DNA of 64,000 nt from Scalesia atractyloides (GCA_947069175.1 CAMTDV010000012.1:39898341-39962340), one strand, 5' to 3'. Positions 24,435 through 35,681 are shown, numbered from the stretch's first letter. Notes: generated by a model from the letters alone, not told the origin. Numbers and translations: made by a program.

Positions 24435-24728
24435 AGTAATACGCTGATGGTATATTACCGACAAAATACATAGTTTGTTATATTTATATCACTTAGTATC
24501 TTTTAATCACTTTGAGCGTCAAGCCTACCGACATATCACATTAGATCTTAGTCTTTTCAGCTACGACACCTTACATGTGTCAGTCACGCGCTTGATCACG
24601 AATATGCATTTCATTTCCCATTTGATGCAAAAAGTCTTTTTGGATTTTTCTGTTTTCAAATGTTTTTGTATTTTTCTCATTTTCTCCCACTAAACAATGC
24701 ATATATACATATATATCCCTCTCCCCCC

Positions 24729-24762
24729 TAAATTTGTGCATCACACTTTATGCACAAATTTA
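24729..24762. repeat. Perfect 13-bp hairpin in E3
   Basis: TAAATTTGTGCAT at 24729-24741 and its exact complement at 24750-24762 surround an 8-base loop. It abuts a C-rich (minus-strand purine) tract and lies close to where pol has been lost. Confidence 0.9.
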
Positions 24763-24939
24763 CCTAATAAAGAAAACGTATGTACTAAGTTTTAAACGAA
24801 AGAAAAGGAAAATATTTTTGTTGTTTTTGCTTAACCTTTCCGTCATTAGATTAATGACTAATCAATTTTAAAATTAAAGCACGAAATTTAAATTTGTACC
24901 TTTTCGCTGATCTTTTCTTACCTCATCTCCTCCAAAGGA

Positions 24940-26700
24940 AACATCGCAGTCGTAAAAAATTTTAAACATTTTGCAACTGTGAGATGTTATCCGATATGTC
25001 TCTAGAACAACCGTTATCAACATTCCATAGATTTTCAACAGTTCTTCCTTGGTTGTCCCTTAAAAATAAAGAGATTAGTAAGACAGTGGGACCTAAGACA
25101 TCGTGGTCCTTGGTTTCCCTGAAGCATCAAAATAAGACACTTCTTTAAGATACAAGGCCCCTTTTGGTTCGAGGATTGGTGATGTTGTTGTCGCTTTGGA
25201 TTTGGGTTTCCAAATCCATTTCATTTTAACAAATGCGTTTGTTGCCTTCGATTGAGCAACTTTGGCTATTTCAGGTTTATTCGTTTTAGAAACAGATTTT
25301 TATTTCTGAACAGCCTTGCGTTTGTTTTTGGCAACGTTCCAATCCCCATTAGATGGTTTAACCTTGGGATTCACATTCTTCATTGCCTTAGGTGATGATA
25401 CCTTCATTGGCTTGGAATGATTGTTATCCTTAGGTGTAACCTTCTAATTTTGAGCATAGTAGGGTACATAGGGACTATGTGTGCAGTTCCGAGCAATGTG
25501 ACTAGGAATGCCGCAATTGAAGCACGTTTGTCTCTTCATGTATAAAGCATCCTGATCAGCTTGATTAGCTCTTGCAGGCCTTAAAGGATGATTTTCTTGC
25601 AGACAAAGATGTATTTGGATGTCTATACTTGTCGTTTGCAAGGGCCTTCTTCTGTTGTGGAGATTTCTTTTGATTCTTCTTGTTTTGTTTAGACTACAAG
25701 TCTTGTTTAGAAATCTCCCCAACCTTTCCAAACGCATATTTCACATTTGCCATTAATAACCGGCTTAACAAAAGCATTTTTCACATCACTAGCCTTTTGA
25801 GGGCTATTGCTGCCCATTGAGGATTTTGGAGAGCATGACTGTCCTTGACATTTGGACTTATGCTTTCTTCGTCTCCTATTTGCTCGTTTCTACTCCTTTA
25901 GCTTGCTATAAACTTTTCATCACAAGTAGAAGGTTCAGATTGTTTAGTTTGCACACTTGGAGCCTTGTTCACGTCAGCTCTCTCTTCATTAGCTTTGATA
26001 AAATCGGAGAGTCCTGGTTTATCAGTTGAAAGACCAGACACTCCAGCAAAATAATTAGAAGAGCCAATAGCACCAGATGGTTTCCGTGTGTCTAACGTAT
26101 ATTCATTTGGTTTGCCGTACACCATAGGCTGTGCACTCTTAATTTCTTCGCCGGTTTCAGGCACTGTCGTGTAGTTGTGATTATACGGTGAGGCAACCTG
26201 ATTGAATCCCAAACCCCTCCTTATATGCCAGTTGTACATGCACACGTCTTGAACGAGCTTGTTGGATGTATCAAACTTCTTTATAATAACTTTGTTTTGT
26301 AGATATTTTCCAGCAAGAAGTCCCATCTCAACTCCTTGGTTTTTGAATGTAATCTAGTTTTGTGATCAAGGACCCAACATTTCTATTGATTTACGTCCAG
26401 GTGGAGCTGAGCTATGTCTTTATTTTGTGCTTCAACCTTTTTAGTGAGTAACTTGTAACTTTCTCGAAGGCCGATGCACTAAGCCATTGCATTGTTATAA
26501 TCATTATCCATTTTGGAATTAAGTGCCCTAAGTTGAGCCACCCTATTCCTACAAAGTTCAGTGCACAAAAGGTAGTTGACAGTGTCAATGAGTAATCTTG
26601 GTTTGTCAGCTTGAGTTTGGGCTTGAGGTAGAGTTTGGGGTGTTGCGCTGCTTATTGCTGCTTGCTGGGCGTAAGGATTCTGTTTGGCCATTCTTTAGGA
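24940..26700 (-). pseudogene. gag: E3 gag C-terminal half and protease remnant
   Basis: Reading from 26691 on the minus strand: MAKQNPYAQQAAISSATP, then ECRNRVAQLRALNSKMD-type sequence (here LCRNRVAQLRALNSKMDND) and a short coiled coil (SYKLLTKKVEAQ). Then 26326-25898 with GLGFNQVASPYNHNYT, the Sirevirus Gag phrase. A good zinc knuckle, CFNCGIPSHIARNC (CX2CX4HX4C), lies at 25534-25493. A basic stretch follows, and near 25030-24990 a decayed protease, VDNGCSRDIS, with Asn where the active-site Ser should be. Stops separate the pieces. The upstream half of gag is across the E4 insertion. Confidence 0.78.
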
Positions 26701-26708
26701 TGATATTC

Positions 26709-26713
26709 CTTTG
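26709..26713. repeat. E4 target site duplication, left copy
   Basis: CTTTG immediately before the E4 LTR, identical to 40517-40521. Confidence 0.93.
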
Positions 26714-26802
26714 TGTAACACCCTGTGAAATCGTGTTCCATTAGTATAGTGACACGTGTTGTATTTTTTTAATATAGTCTATTAAAGACTAATCAGGACT
26801 TA

Positions 26803-27030
26803 AAGTGACAACATGCTCAAACTGAGCCTCTGAATGACTTTCTGATGTCAACATGCATAAACCTAGCCTCTGACCGACCATTAGTGTCGTCATGCATAAA
26901 ACATAGCCTCTCAGTGACCATTGGTGTCAACATGCTTAAATTCGGCCTCTGAGTGACCGTTGTGTCAACATGCCTAGCCTCTGAGTGATATCGGAGTCAA
27001 CATGCTTATATTGAGCCTCTTAGTGATCCC
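26803..27030 (+). repeat. Tandem 35-50 bp repeats in the E4 U3
   Basis: About six imperfect units built on GTCAACATGC followed by AGCCTCTGAGTGACC. The same field is at 37382-37612 in the other LTR. Probable promoter or enhancer repeats; not spaced evenly enough for a CRISPR array. Confidence 0.85.
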
Positions 27031-27325
27031 TTACGTAGTCCTAACTCTCAAACGTCCCGTTTATTAGACGAGAGTGATTAAATCCATTAATATATGAAAG
27101 GTGGATAATGGAGGGATTAAAAGTGTCAACATGTTAATCTATACCTCTGAGTGACCTTTTAACGAACCGAGAGCTCGACAATGTCCGGGCATAATCCTGG
27201 GTATGCCGTATTGGATATAGAGGGCTAAAAGTGCCAAAAAGGTGTTTTAGAAGGTTTTTAGAAGCTTTAATATGTTAAGGGGTTAAAAGTGTCAAGTTTA
27301 AAAGTGGCCGTGCGGCGGTCGCGGG

Positions 27326-27356
27326 CCGCGAGAGACATGGCATGTGTCTCTCGCGG
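27326..27356. repeat. GC-rich hairpin in the E4 LTR
   Basis: CCGCGAGAGACA, seven-base loop, TGTCTCTCGCGG: a perfect 12-bp stem. The copy at 37906-37936 in the 3' LTR has one stem mismatch (C to G). It sits about 200 bp upstream of the TATA box. Confidence 0.92.
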
Positions 27357-27528
27357 GGCACGAGAGAGGCTCTGCTATAGAAAGTTTTCTTGGCTTCCAA
27401 ACAAAAATGCCAAAAACCATTAAATCGAAACCATGGCTTCCCAAACTGCTATGCCACGTTTTGGGACACTTGTAAGCTCCCTCTTACACCCCTATACACC
27501 TGGCTTCACCTCCTTTGAGTTCTCCAAT

Positions 27529-27537
27529 TATAAATAG
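27529..27537 (+). promoter_or_regulatory. E4 5' LTR TATA box
   Basis: TATAAATAG, conserved at 38109-38117 in the 3' LTR, with a C/T-rich stretch (CTCTTCTCCCTCCTC near 27582) about 50 bp downstream. Likely transcription start region around 27560-27570. Confidence 0.65.
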
Positions 27538-30147
27538 GTGCTTAAGTTCACCATTCCAACTTGCACCTTTCTCATTCATTCACTCTTCTCCCTCCTCTGG
27601 AAGTTCCTAACTAAAATGAGCATCCAACATAGTTCTTTTGCACCTTAGGAATCACTGGTAAGTGTTCCTTTTTGTGTATTTTCGTTTATAGGCTTTTATA
27701 GCCAAAAGTCAAGCGTCTTACGAAAAACGCCTTGACTTTCGGTTAAGACCATTATGGTCCGGCCATTGTTCTTAACGAACATGGCTACGTAATCGTAATA
27801 AGGTAGGTGTTAATCCCTATAAAGGGCACCTCCTGAAGATCACGTTTGCTAGACCAATTGACGGCTCAAAGTTATGATATTAAAAAGTCAAACAGGCCAT
27901 TTTTCGGAAAAATAATAAATTGATATTATATATGTTATGAAACCTGTTTTGACACTTAAACAAGTTGGTATTAATTATTAGAACATGTATGAATATGTTC
28001 GGCTCGTCAATTTTAGTTCTAGGGACGGTTCGCAACCGAAAGTCGTGAAGTTTGACTTCTGCTTTGACTTTCGATTCTGACCCGATTTAGATTAGTTATG
28101 TACTGATCTAAGGGTGCATTATGATCATAATATAATGTAGCATAACCCTCTCAGGTTATATTACATGATCATATTCAGAATTTGAGTTTATGCGCAAGTT
28201 CCGTAAATATGTCGTTTTGACTAATGCCCCTTTTGCATAAAACAAGGGTTTAAAGATTTAAGTTACCTACTGATATAATATTATAAGTAGGATTATTTGG
28301 GATTTTAAATCAGATTATATACTGAGTTTTCAAATAGGTCCTTATATTATGTCAATAAATGAGGATTAAGCATCTAAGGCTTATAAAACGATTTTAATCA
28401 TATCTTTTCAAGATAAATCTTTTACCTACTGATATGTTATATTAAATAACATATCTAAGATATTTTAATCTGACCTCAACATCAGTTTTCATTAAACTTC
28501 ACGTAAATCGTCATTTTACGACATAAGCGCCATATCGGCGTATAGTATGGTTTTAAACCATATTAATGGACCAAAACTTGTTACCTACCGATATTCAAAC
28601 CTATTTTAAACATATTTACAGTAGGTTTACAGTATGAACTCAGAATCCCAAATAATTTATAAACTATGAGTGAAATGACCAAAATGCCCCTTCGGTGCAT
28701 GGTTTGGTCATAAAAGATAATTTACACACATAATTAATATACTACTGAGATTATATCATAAATAAACTATTTTTACACAACACTTATGATTATAAACTTA
28801 AATTATGTTCAATTTCCTTTTACACGGTATATAATTACCAAAATGCCCTTATGAGGCATAGTTTCGTTTTAAAATCTTAACAGGCATATAAGTTGATATC
28901 TTACTGACATTTTAACTTATTTAAAATATAAAGGCATATAGAACTTGTCCATGATTTATCTGGTTACCCGATATCACTTTTATGCGTACGTTTATGTATA
29001 TATAACTATTTTACGAAAATTAACCAAAACGGGTTTAACCTAGTCATTTAAGTTCAAATCCAGAATGTTTATAGTTTACCCATACTATACAAATCAAGTA
29101 CTTGTCGGGTTAAACTACATTCTATCCGATCATCGTTTAATCAAGCGTTATACGTATTGATCATGTACACTACTCGGTCTAAGTCTATGACTTAAAAAAG
29201 ACCGATAGTATTTAATTGGTTAGCTTATGCCATAATCCAGACTAGAGCCTTGCCGGTAAATGCTATCTACACTTAAGTACTTTTATATATGGCTGAGTTA
29301 TTAAAATCTAAAAGAAGACTGGCTCAGGTAAATACTCTCGACTTATTTTCCCTATATGGGCTTGGGATACGGTATGTTATTACCGCTTCGTCCGAAATGG
29401 GATCAATCGAATGTCCGTTTGTGGCTACTAAATCCGCATATTCTTTTTTAATCAGTTTTGTTTGATAACTTAAACATCGGGGGTTAATTTACCGTATCCT
29501 TGATATCCTCGGCTCAATACATTAGTTATTGGCCACGACCCTTGTACGGGGTGTAGGCATACACCTGACAGACGCTCATATGCAAATTACCCAAGACGTT
29601 AGGGATAACTCCTTTGTGAGTTCTAAGTGGTGTGCATTTAATCATGTCTCGGTCTCCGTACTGGGCCCCGTATGTATTGACAAACATGTGAATCTGTTAA
29701 CAAGGTTGCAAAGTCAACTTTCCCAAGTTAATAAAAGATTTTGTGACGTTTTGCACTTAAAATCATTTTAAAGTTTCCAAAATGAGTCAGTTGGGTGTAT
29801 TTACCAGCGAAAGCTAACGTATCGTCCAAACTAAGTTGCAGGTACAATACGAAATAGGCCAGAAGCTGCTCGGTAGTGATAAGAGGATCTTACAAATCCT
29901 TAGATCTGCCCTAAAGTCTGTTTTGTATTCTTTCTTGTACATTTTACTTTCTGCCTGTGGATCTTCTATTACGAGCCTGTATATTATTTTATATTTCAAA
30001 CATTCGGTTTGTAATAGTAATTTTACTCCAAGACTTCCGCTGTGCTTTGTTTAATTGACAATGATGTTATCAACTTACGTCACGATACTCCCCATCTGGG
30101 CCCATCGGAGTATGGATTTCGGGTTGGAAATCCGGGGTGTGATAGGT

Positions 30148-30160
30148 TGGTATCAAAGCC
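30148..30160 (+). promoter_or_regulatory. E4 primer binding site (initiator tRNA-Met type)
   Basis: TGGTATCAAAGCC, three bases after the LTR end and one base different from TGGTATCAGAGCC. It is enclosed by a short GTTGG/CCAAC inverted repeat. Confidence 0.82.
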
Positions 30161-30313
30161 AACGTTTGAGAGAATTAAACTCTAACCTACTTGTGTTTAA
30201 TCTCAAACTTACAAGCACATTCCTTAGACTTCCGAGTCTAGGCTTTGACCTAGGATTACTCATTTTATTATTAAGTTATTAGTATGTTTTTGAATTGATT
30301 TTTGAACAGGAAA

Positions 30314-31405
30314 ATGCCGCCAAGAGTGAGAGGACAAAGTGGAAGAGGAAAAGGTCCAATGAGGGGAGGACCATCTGGGCGCATCCCTTCTCAACTTCAC
30401 AACTCAAATGCCTACCAAGAATCAGGAGATTCGTCTCCTCGGCAACCAGCGAGACACTCCGTCTCTCTTAGACACTCGCCCCCACATTCCCAAAATTCTT
30501 ACCATTCTCACCACTCCTATCATTCACACCATTCTCATCATACCCATTCACACTCTTATCATGAAGAATTTAACCCTAACCATTACTTAAACACGCCTCC
30601 AGCCGATCAAAATCAGTTGGACCAGCCAAACCCTATGGACGAGGACTCTGACCCGAAGATGCCGCCATCGGGATCGAATGCGCATCCCATAGAAATTTCA
30701 AGCGATTCGAACTCTTATGCCGGATCGCCCTACCAAGGTCCTAATGAGTGGGACCAATATTGGAATCAATTTAACTTCACCAACACACCTTCCCATCACT
30801 CTCAACCACCTCCTGTTCAAGAAGATGTCCACATGGAACCGGTGGACCAACCTCAACCAACACCTGAACCACCAAGGAGGAAACATGGAGCACGTATGTC
30901 GGTACGTGTAGGACAAAGGTCGGGATCGCTGCCACCATTGCCCAATTCCTACCCCACAATTCAAGAGGACCCACAAATGGGTGGACCCTCTAACACCTCA
31001 CCTGTGGTAGAACCAACACCAACACCTATGGTTCAACCACCACCATTGGGTTATACTAACCCAATCCCCACATATCCAGACACATCTGGGTATGATACTT
31101 TTAACCCGTCTACACCGGTAGACTATCAAGCATGTTCGCAAGACCCCTATATGCAAGCAGCTATGCATAATGCACTTTACCGTCTCCTTTCCCACCTGCT
31201 TTTCCATAGGCTGGATATTCAACTTATGGGTACTAGTATCCGGTTATGCCACAACCACAAACAACCTCCGCCACCACTAGAGGCCATTAATGAGGCCTTA
31301 GAAAGGATGAAGGAAATGCAACAACAAGCAGAAAAGATGGAGAAAAAGACAAACAAGTTCTTTAAGAAACTCTCCAAACTATTAAGGGAAAGAAAGGACA
31401 AGTGA
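30314..31405 (+). CDS. E4 accessory ORF upstream of gag; His/Pro-rich protein of unknown function
   Basis: An undamaged frame of 363 codons. The ATG at 30314 (MPPRVRGQSGRGKG) is the natural start; the frame is open four codons further upstream without an ATG. Order: basic Arg/Gly N-terminus (residues 1-25), PARHSVSLRHSP (about 55-65), a His/Ser-rich segment (HSHHSYHSHHSHHTHSHSY), an acidic stretch, HPIEISSDSNSYAGSPYQGP (about 120-140), Pro-rich linkers, RRKHGARMSVRVG, and a C-terminal Lys/Glu coiled coil (about 320-363). No enzyme domain, zinc finger or membrane helix. I recall similar unnamed proteins from Asteraceae genomes. It lies between primer site and gag, where chromoviruses normally have only a leader. 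RNA or chromatin binding is a guess from the basic and His-rich ends. Confidence 0.75.
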   Translation: MPPRVRGQSGRGKGPMRGGPSGRIPSQLHNSNAYQESGDSSPRQPARHSVSLRHSPPHSQNSYHSHHSYHSHHSHHTHSHSYHEEFNPNHYLNTPPADQNQLDQPNPMDEDSDPKMPPSGSNAHPIEISSDSNSYAGSPYQGPNEWDQYWNQFNFTNTPSHHSQPPPVQEDVHMEPVDQPQPTPEPPRRKHGARMSVRVGQRSGSLPPLPNSYPTIQEDPQMGGPSNTSPVVEPTPTPMVQPPPLGYTNPIPTYPDTSGYDTFNPSTPVDYQACSQDPYMQAAMHNALYRLLSHLLFHRLDIQLMGTSIRLCHNHKQPPPPLEAINEALERMKEMQQQAEKMEKKTNKFFKKLSKLLRERKDK

Positions 31406-32750
31406 AGTCCCTGCCTGGTGGACATTGTTATTTCTTTAGTCCTTGTGTGGACAAATTATTTCTTTTAGTCCTTGCGCGGACAGTCATTTTATTTATTTAT
31501 TTCAAGTATTGTAATTTCTTATTATCATTTAATGAAATATTTTGGAATTATATATACAATCATCCTCTTCGAGCGATCATCTCGATTTTACTCGAAATTT
31601 TTGATGAACTATATAATTCCAAAAACATCTTAATGGTTTTGATTTGCCAAGTGGCATAGACCATATATTTGGCCAAATATAAATGATAGTTAAGAACAAA
31701 AGGGTCTTCTATCATCACAGTTAAGGGAAGTTATCCTTCTATCTAGGGGTGGTGGACTAGATTTAAGCCTCCAAGTCATTAAGGTCAATGCGACCGGGAC
31801 TATTAATCGACCATTAAGGTCCTCTTATGTTAACATTCAAGTAATGTTCATACTCTTGGTAGTGTGACTTGAGGAATCACACTAGCCTTCAAGGTAATGG
31901 ACTATGTCCTAACCTTATATGGCCCATGTGATCAATTTGATCCCGGCTAATATCACTAGTGCGTTGATGAGTAAAACATCCATTAGAGATGTATTGCCTT
32001 GAGGCTATGATTAATTTTATATATAGCCCATGTGATCAATTTGATCCCGGCTAATATCACCAGTGCGGTGATAAATAAATAAAATATCCATTAGAGATGT
32101 ATTGCCCTTTAGGCTATGATTAATTTTATATATAGACCATATGATCAATTTGATCCTGGCTAATATCACCAGTGCGGTGATGAATAAAACATCCATTAGA
32201 GATGTATTGCCCTTGAGGCAATGGTTATTTTATATATAGCCCATGTGATCAATTCGATCCCGGCTAATATCATCAGTGCGATGATAAATAAAACATCCAT
32301 TAGTGATGTATTGCCCTTGGGGCTATGATTAATTATTATATAGTCTATGTGATCAATTTGATCTCGGCTAATATCACCAGTACAGTGATAAATAAAACAT
32401 CTATCAGTGATGTAGGCCTATGTGCCATATTTTATGTCCATTAGTGACATGCCTATGTGCCATGTTTTTAAATCTCCTTTGTGACAAGCCTATGTGCTAT
32501 ACAAATGTCAAATATGACAATAACAGTTGTGACATTACGATCCACTGTCTTGTAATATATGTACTATCTCCAAACTTTTAAATTGCCTATATAGGCCAAA
32601 TATAGATACTTTAAGCCTAAGAGTTGTGATGTTATTCACACTAGCTTGATTAGGCGATGGATTGTTATATCCAATGTTTAAAGCCGATATGGTTGGTATA
32701 CCATGGCTAAGGCAATTTTTATTTGGTATATAGAACCAAAGCTTTGAAGA
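31406..32750 (+). repeat. E4 spacer with about five tandem 105-bp units
   Basis: No coding. From 31921 to about 32428 a unit of 104-109 bp repeats: CCCATGTGATCAATTTGATC, CGGCTAATATCACCAGTGCG, then AAACATCCATTAGAGATGTA, and a TATATATA end. Four full units and a partial fifth are visible, with point differences. Shorter derivatives (CCTATGTGCCAT) continue to about 32500. The rest (31406-31920, 32500-32750) is AT-rich leader. It separates the accessory ORF from gag. Confidence 0.85.
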
Positions 32751-33900
32751 ATGGCAAATTCTAATGAGGCACAGAATAGCCAGCAGGAAGTTGAACCCAA
32801 CAATGCCGAAAATAGAAATATTGATAATGCCGATTTCCAAGCTCGCATTGATTCGGCTGTGGAAAAGGCCATGTGTAAGGCCATAGAGAAGCTAAGAGAG
32901 TCAAGTGCTACTCGCTCTAGACCACTATCGATTACCCCATCCTCAGCTCTGTTCACTCATCAAATGCGAGGAGTGAACCAAAGAGGATAGACTATGCTGA
33001 TATGTCCGGTTCTTCTAAAGACGGGTGCACCTACAAATACTTTGTTTCTTGTAAGCCCCAGACTTTAACGAGAGAAAGGAGCTGTAGAAGCCCTGAAATG
33101 GCTAGATGAGAGGGAAACCATCTAGATATCAGCGGTTGTGCATATAAGGATGTGGTCAAGTACCTATCACAATCCTTCAAGGGCGATGCCCTAATCTGGT
33201 GGAAAGCCAAGATCCAGTCTACAGGTAAAGTATACCTGCATAATCTGGGATGGTCCAAGTTTATGGACCTAGTTAAGGAAACGTATTGCCCACCTCATGA
33301 GGTGGAGAAAATAGAGACAGATTTCTTATCTCTTTCCATGAAAACCTAGACTGTCGGAAGTATGTTTCCGATTTCAATTTCCTATCTAGGTTAGTTTGCT
33401 ACTTAATCACCCCCGAAACCAAACGCCTTACGCGTTTTATAAATGGATTAGCGCCCGAGATTAAGGGCATGGTAAAGGCTGCTCAGCCTAATACCTATAG
33501 CTCTGCTTTTGACCTATCTCTCTCCCTCACCCTTGATTTAGTGAGGCAAAAGTCGGTTAAGATAGAAACTGACGGGAAAAGGAAGAGATAGGAAGACAAC
33601 TCCCAAAGATTTAATAAGAAAAATAAAGGGAGATACGGTTCAAAGGGAACCAAGGCAAGTCGGCTGTAATGCCATTTTGCAAGACTTGCAACCGCAGACA
33701 CTAGGGACAGTGTAATTCTGATCCACAAACTAGACCATGTGGCATATGTAAAAGAAGATGGCATAAGACCCTAGATTGCAAAGATCTTAAAGATGTCATG
33801 TGCTATATTTGCAATGAAAAATGGCATATTGAGACTAACGGCACTAAGAATTCAAAGAATAATAAGGCAAAGCCTGGATAGGCCAAGAAGGGGAATGCAC
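32751..33900 (+). pseudogene. gag: E4 gag with triple zinc-knuckle region
   Basis: The start ATG at 32751 opens MANSNEAQNSQQEVEP; a stop falls at 32988. Homology continues in other frames: AVEALKWLDERE and LSQSFKGDALIWWKAKIQ (33150-33349) are the Retrotrans_gag signature, followed by SPISIS-type drift. The nucleocapsid region at 33670-33830 has three knuckle-like units. The middle one, CGICKRRWHKTLDC at 33738-33779, is a full CX2CX4HX4C. The first (CKTCNRRH) has a stop after His and the third (CYICNEKWHIETN) lacks its last Cys. Multiple breaks make it non-functional. Confidence 0.82.
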
Positions 33901-33936
33901 ACGCTTTTCGACTAACCGCTAAAGAAGTTGTTAATG

Positions 33937-34478
33937 ACAATAATCTCATAACAGGTACTTTCCCCATTAACAATATTTATGCTAGAGTTCTTTTCGATTC
34001 GGGTGCGGATAAATCTTTTGTTGATCATAAGTTTAGTAAACTATTAAACTTGCCCATAAGAACTCTAGATAAAACTTATGAGACAGAACTTGCCGATGGA
34101 ACCTTAGAAACTGCTTCTTCCATTCTTGATGGATGCTCTATATCCATTAAGAATCATTCCATCCCTATCTCTCTGCTGCCAATGAAATTGGTGGGGTTCG
34201 ATGTAGTCTTAGGCATGGATTGGTTATCTCAAGACCAAGCCTGCATTGCCTGCGATAAAAAGCTCATCGAAATTAAGACCCCATCTAGTGACACGATCAC
34301 CATCCCCGGAGACTCACACTATGTATTGCCGGACAAGGTGTCGTTATTTAAGGCATCCAAATGTTTGAGAAGAGGTTGTGTCATTTACATGGCACAAGTA
34401 ACCATCAACGAGCCTAAGCCAAGCATTGAAAACCTACCAGTTATCTCAGAGTATCCTGATGTTTTCCCTGAGGAATAA
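33937..34478 (+). pseudogene. pol: E4 pol: aspartic protease
   Basis: VLFDSGADKSFVDH has its Asp-Ser-Gly at 33996-34004, and VVLGMDWLSQ comes later, both standard in gypsy retropepsins. The domain runs on to VISEYPDVFPEE and then a TAA at 34476-34478, 25 bases before the RT frame continues in phase. The protease motif itself is undamaged; the stop cuts it off from RT. Confidence 0.88.
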
Positions 34479-34502
34479 CCAGGCCTACCTTCGGATAGGC
34501 AA

Positions 34503-35681
34503 GTGGAGTTTAGAATTAACATCTTACCAGGGACAGCACCCGTAGCTAGAGCTCCATATAGACTAGCACCAACCGAAATGAATGAGTTAAAAGTTCAATT
34601 GAATGAAATCTTGGAAAAAGGATTTATTCAACCTAGTTCCTCGCCTTGGGGAGCCCCTATCCTCTTCGTTAAGAAGAAAGACGGTTCAATGCGAATGTGC
34701 ATCGACTATCGGGAGCTGAACAAGTTAACAATCAAGAATAGATATCCTCTACCAAGAATCGACGATTTATTCGACCAACTTCAAGGGGATAGTTACTTCT
34801 CCAAGATCGATTTAAGATCAGGATATCATCAACTGAAGGTTAGAAGTGAAGATGTTCCCAAGACAGCCTTCAGGACCCGCTATGGTCACTTTGAATATTT
34901 GGTGATACCTTTTGGGCTCACAAATGCACCAGCAGCATTCATGGACCTCATGAATAGAGTCTGCAAACCGTATTTGGATAAGTTTGTCATTGTCTTCATA
35001 GACGACATACTTATCTATTCTCGTAATCAAGCTGATCATGAGAAACATCTCTGGTGCATTCTAGAACTTTTAAGACAAGAGAAACTTTATGCAAAGTTCT
35101 GTAAATGCGAATTTTGGCTTAGAGAAGTCCAATTCCTTGGACATGTAGTAAGTGAGCGTGGTATCCAAGTGGATCCCGCCAAAATAGAAGCCATAATGAA
35201 TTGGGAAGTTCCCAAGACTCCATCTGAGATTCGTAGTTTCTTAGGACTTGCTGGTTATTATAGAAGGTTCATTGAGAACTTCTCAAGAATAGCCACTCCT
35301 TTGACTACCCTGACCCGTAAGAATGTTAAGTTCGTTTGGAGTCCAAAACAACAAGAATCCTTTGAGATTCTAAAACACAAGTTGAGCAATGCTCCTGTGT
35401 TATCTCTACTTGAGGGTATTGAGAACTTTGTCGTTTATTTTTATGCATCGCACACCGGCATGGGCTGTGTGTTAATGCAAAATGGCAAAGTAATTGCCTA
35501 TGCATCACGACAACTAAAGGTGCATGAAAGGAATTACACCACCCACGATTTGGAACTGGATGCCGTTGTATTCGCACTAAAGTTACGGAGACACTATTTA
35601 TATGGTACGAAGTGTATTATATACACTGACCATAAAAGTCTCCAACACTTGTTCAATCGGAAAGAATTGAATACGCGTTAA
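34503..35681 (+). pseudogene. pol: E4 pol: reverse transcriptase and RNase H
   Basis: A 392-codon open block. RT: APYRLAPTEMNELK, SSPWGAPILFVKKKDGS, MCIDYRELNKLT, PLPRIDDLFDQLQG, RYGHFEYLVIPFGLTNAPA and catalytic FIDD at 34995-35006, all intact. Thumb and connection: FLGHVVSERGIQVDP, FLGLAGYYRRFIENF. RNase H from about 35400: VVYFYASHTGMGCVLMQ, where Tyr (35442-35444) replaces the first catalytic Asp of the usual DAS motif, then THDLELDAVVFAL and IYTDHKSLQHLF. The frame ends at a TAA (35679-35681) and resumes in phase at 35691. RT looks fit; RNase H should be weakened. Confidence 0.93.

Larger units (their letters stand above)
23150..24940 (-). other. E3 3' non-coding region
   Basis: No supportable protein; the open frames here are short and featureless. 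Sequence near 24610-24690 (minus strand GGGAGAAAATGAGAAAAATAC and similar) resembles the stretch that follows pol in E8, so this is post-pol sequence. It contains an exact 33-bp direct repeat, a strong hairpin and two internal polypurine-like tracts (minus strand at 24681-24690 and 24719-24730). No ORF3 was recognised. Confidence 0.6.
26714..30144 (+). repeat. E4 5' LTR (3431 bp)
   Basis: TGTAACACCC start and GGGGTGTGATA end; the terminal CA is TA in both LTRs. It contains a tandem repeat field near the 5' end, a GC-rich hairpin and a TATA box. It carries about 200 bp (around 29610-29820) that the 3' LTR lacks. No coding potential of note; the 80-codon open frame at 29529-29771 falls partly in that extra piece. 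Confidence 0.93.

Noticed and set aside
26803..27030. Repeats with spacers that look like a CRISPR array
   Set aside because: Units and spacers vary in length and sequence, the same field is in both LTRs of E4, and the genome is plant.
30698..30976. Minus-strand open frames opposite the E4 accessory ORF
   Set aside because: Shadows; they follow the Pro/His bias of the plus frame.
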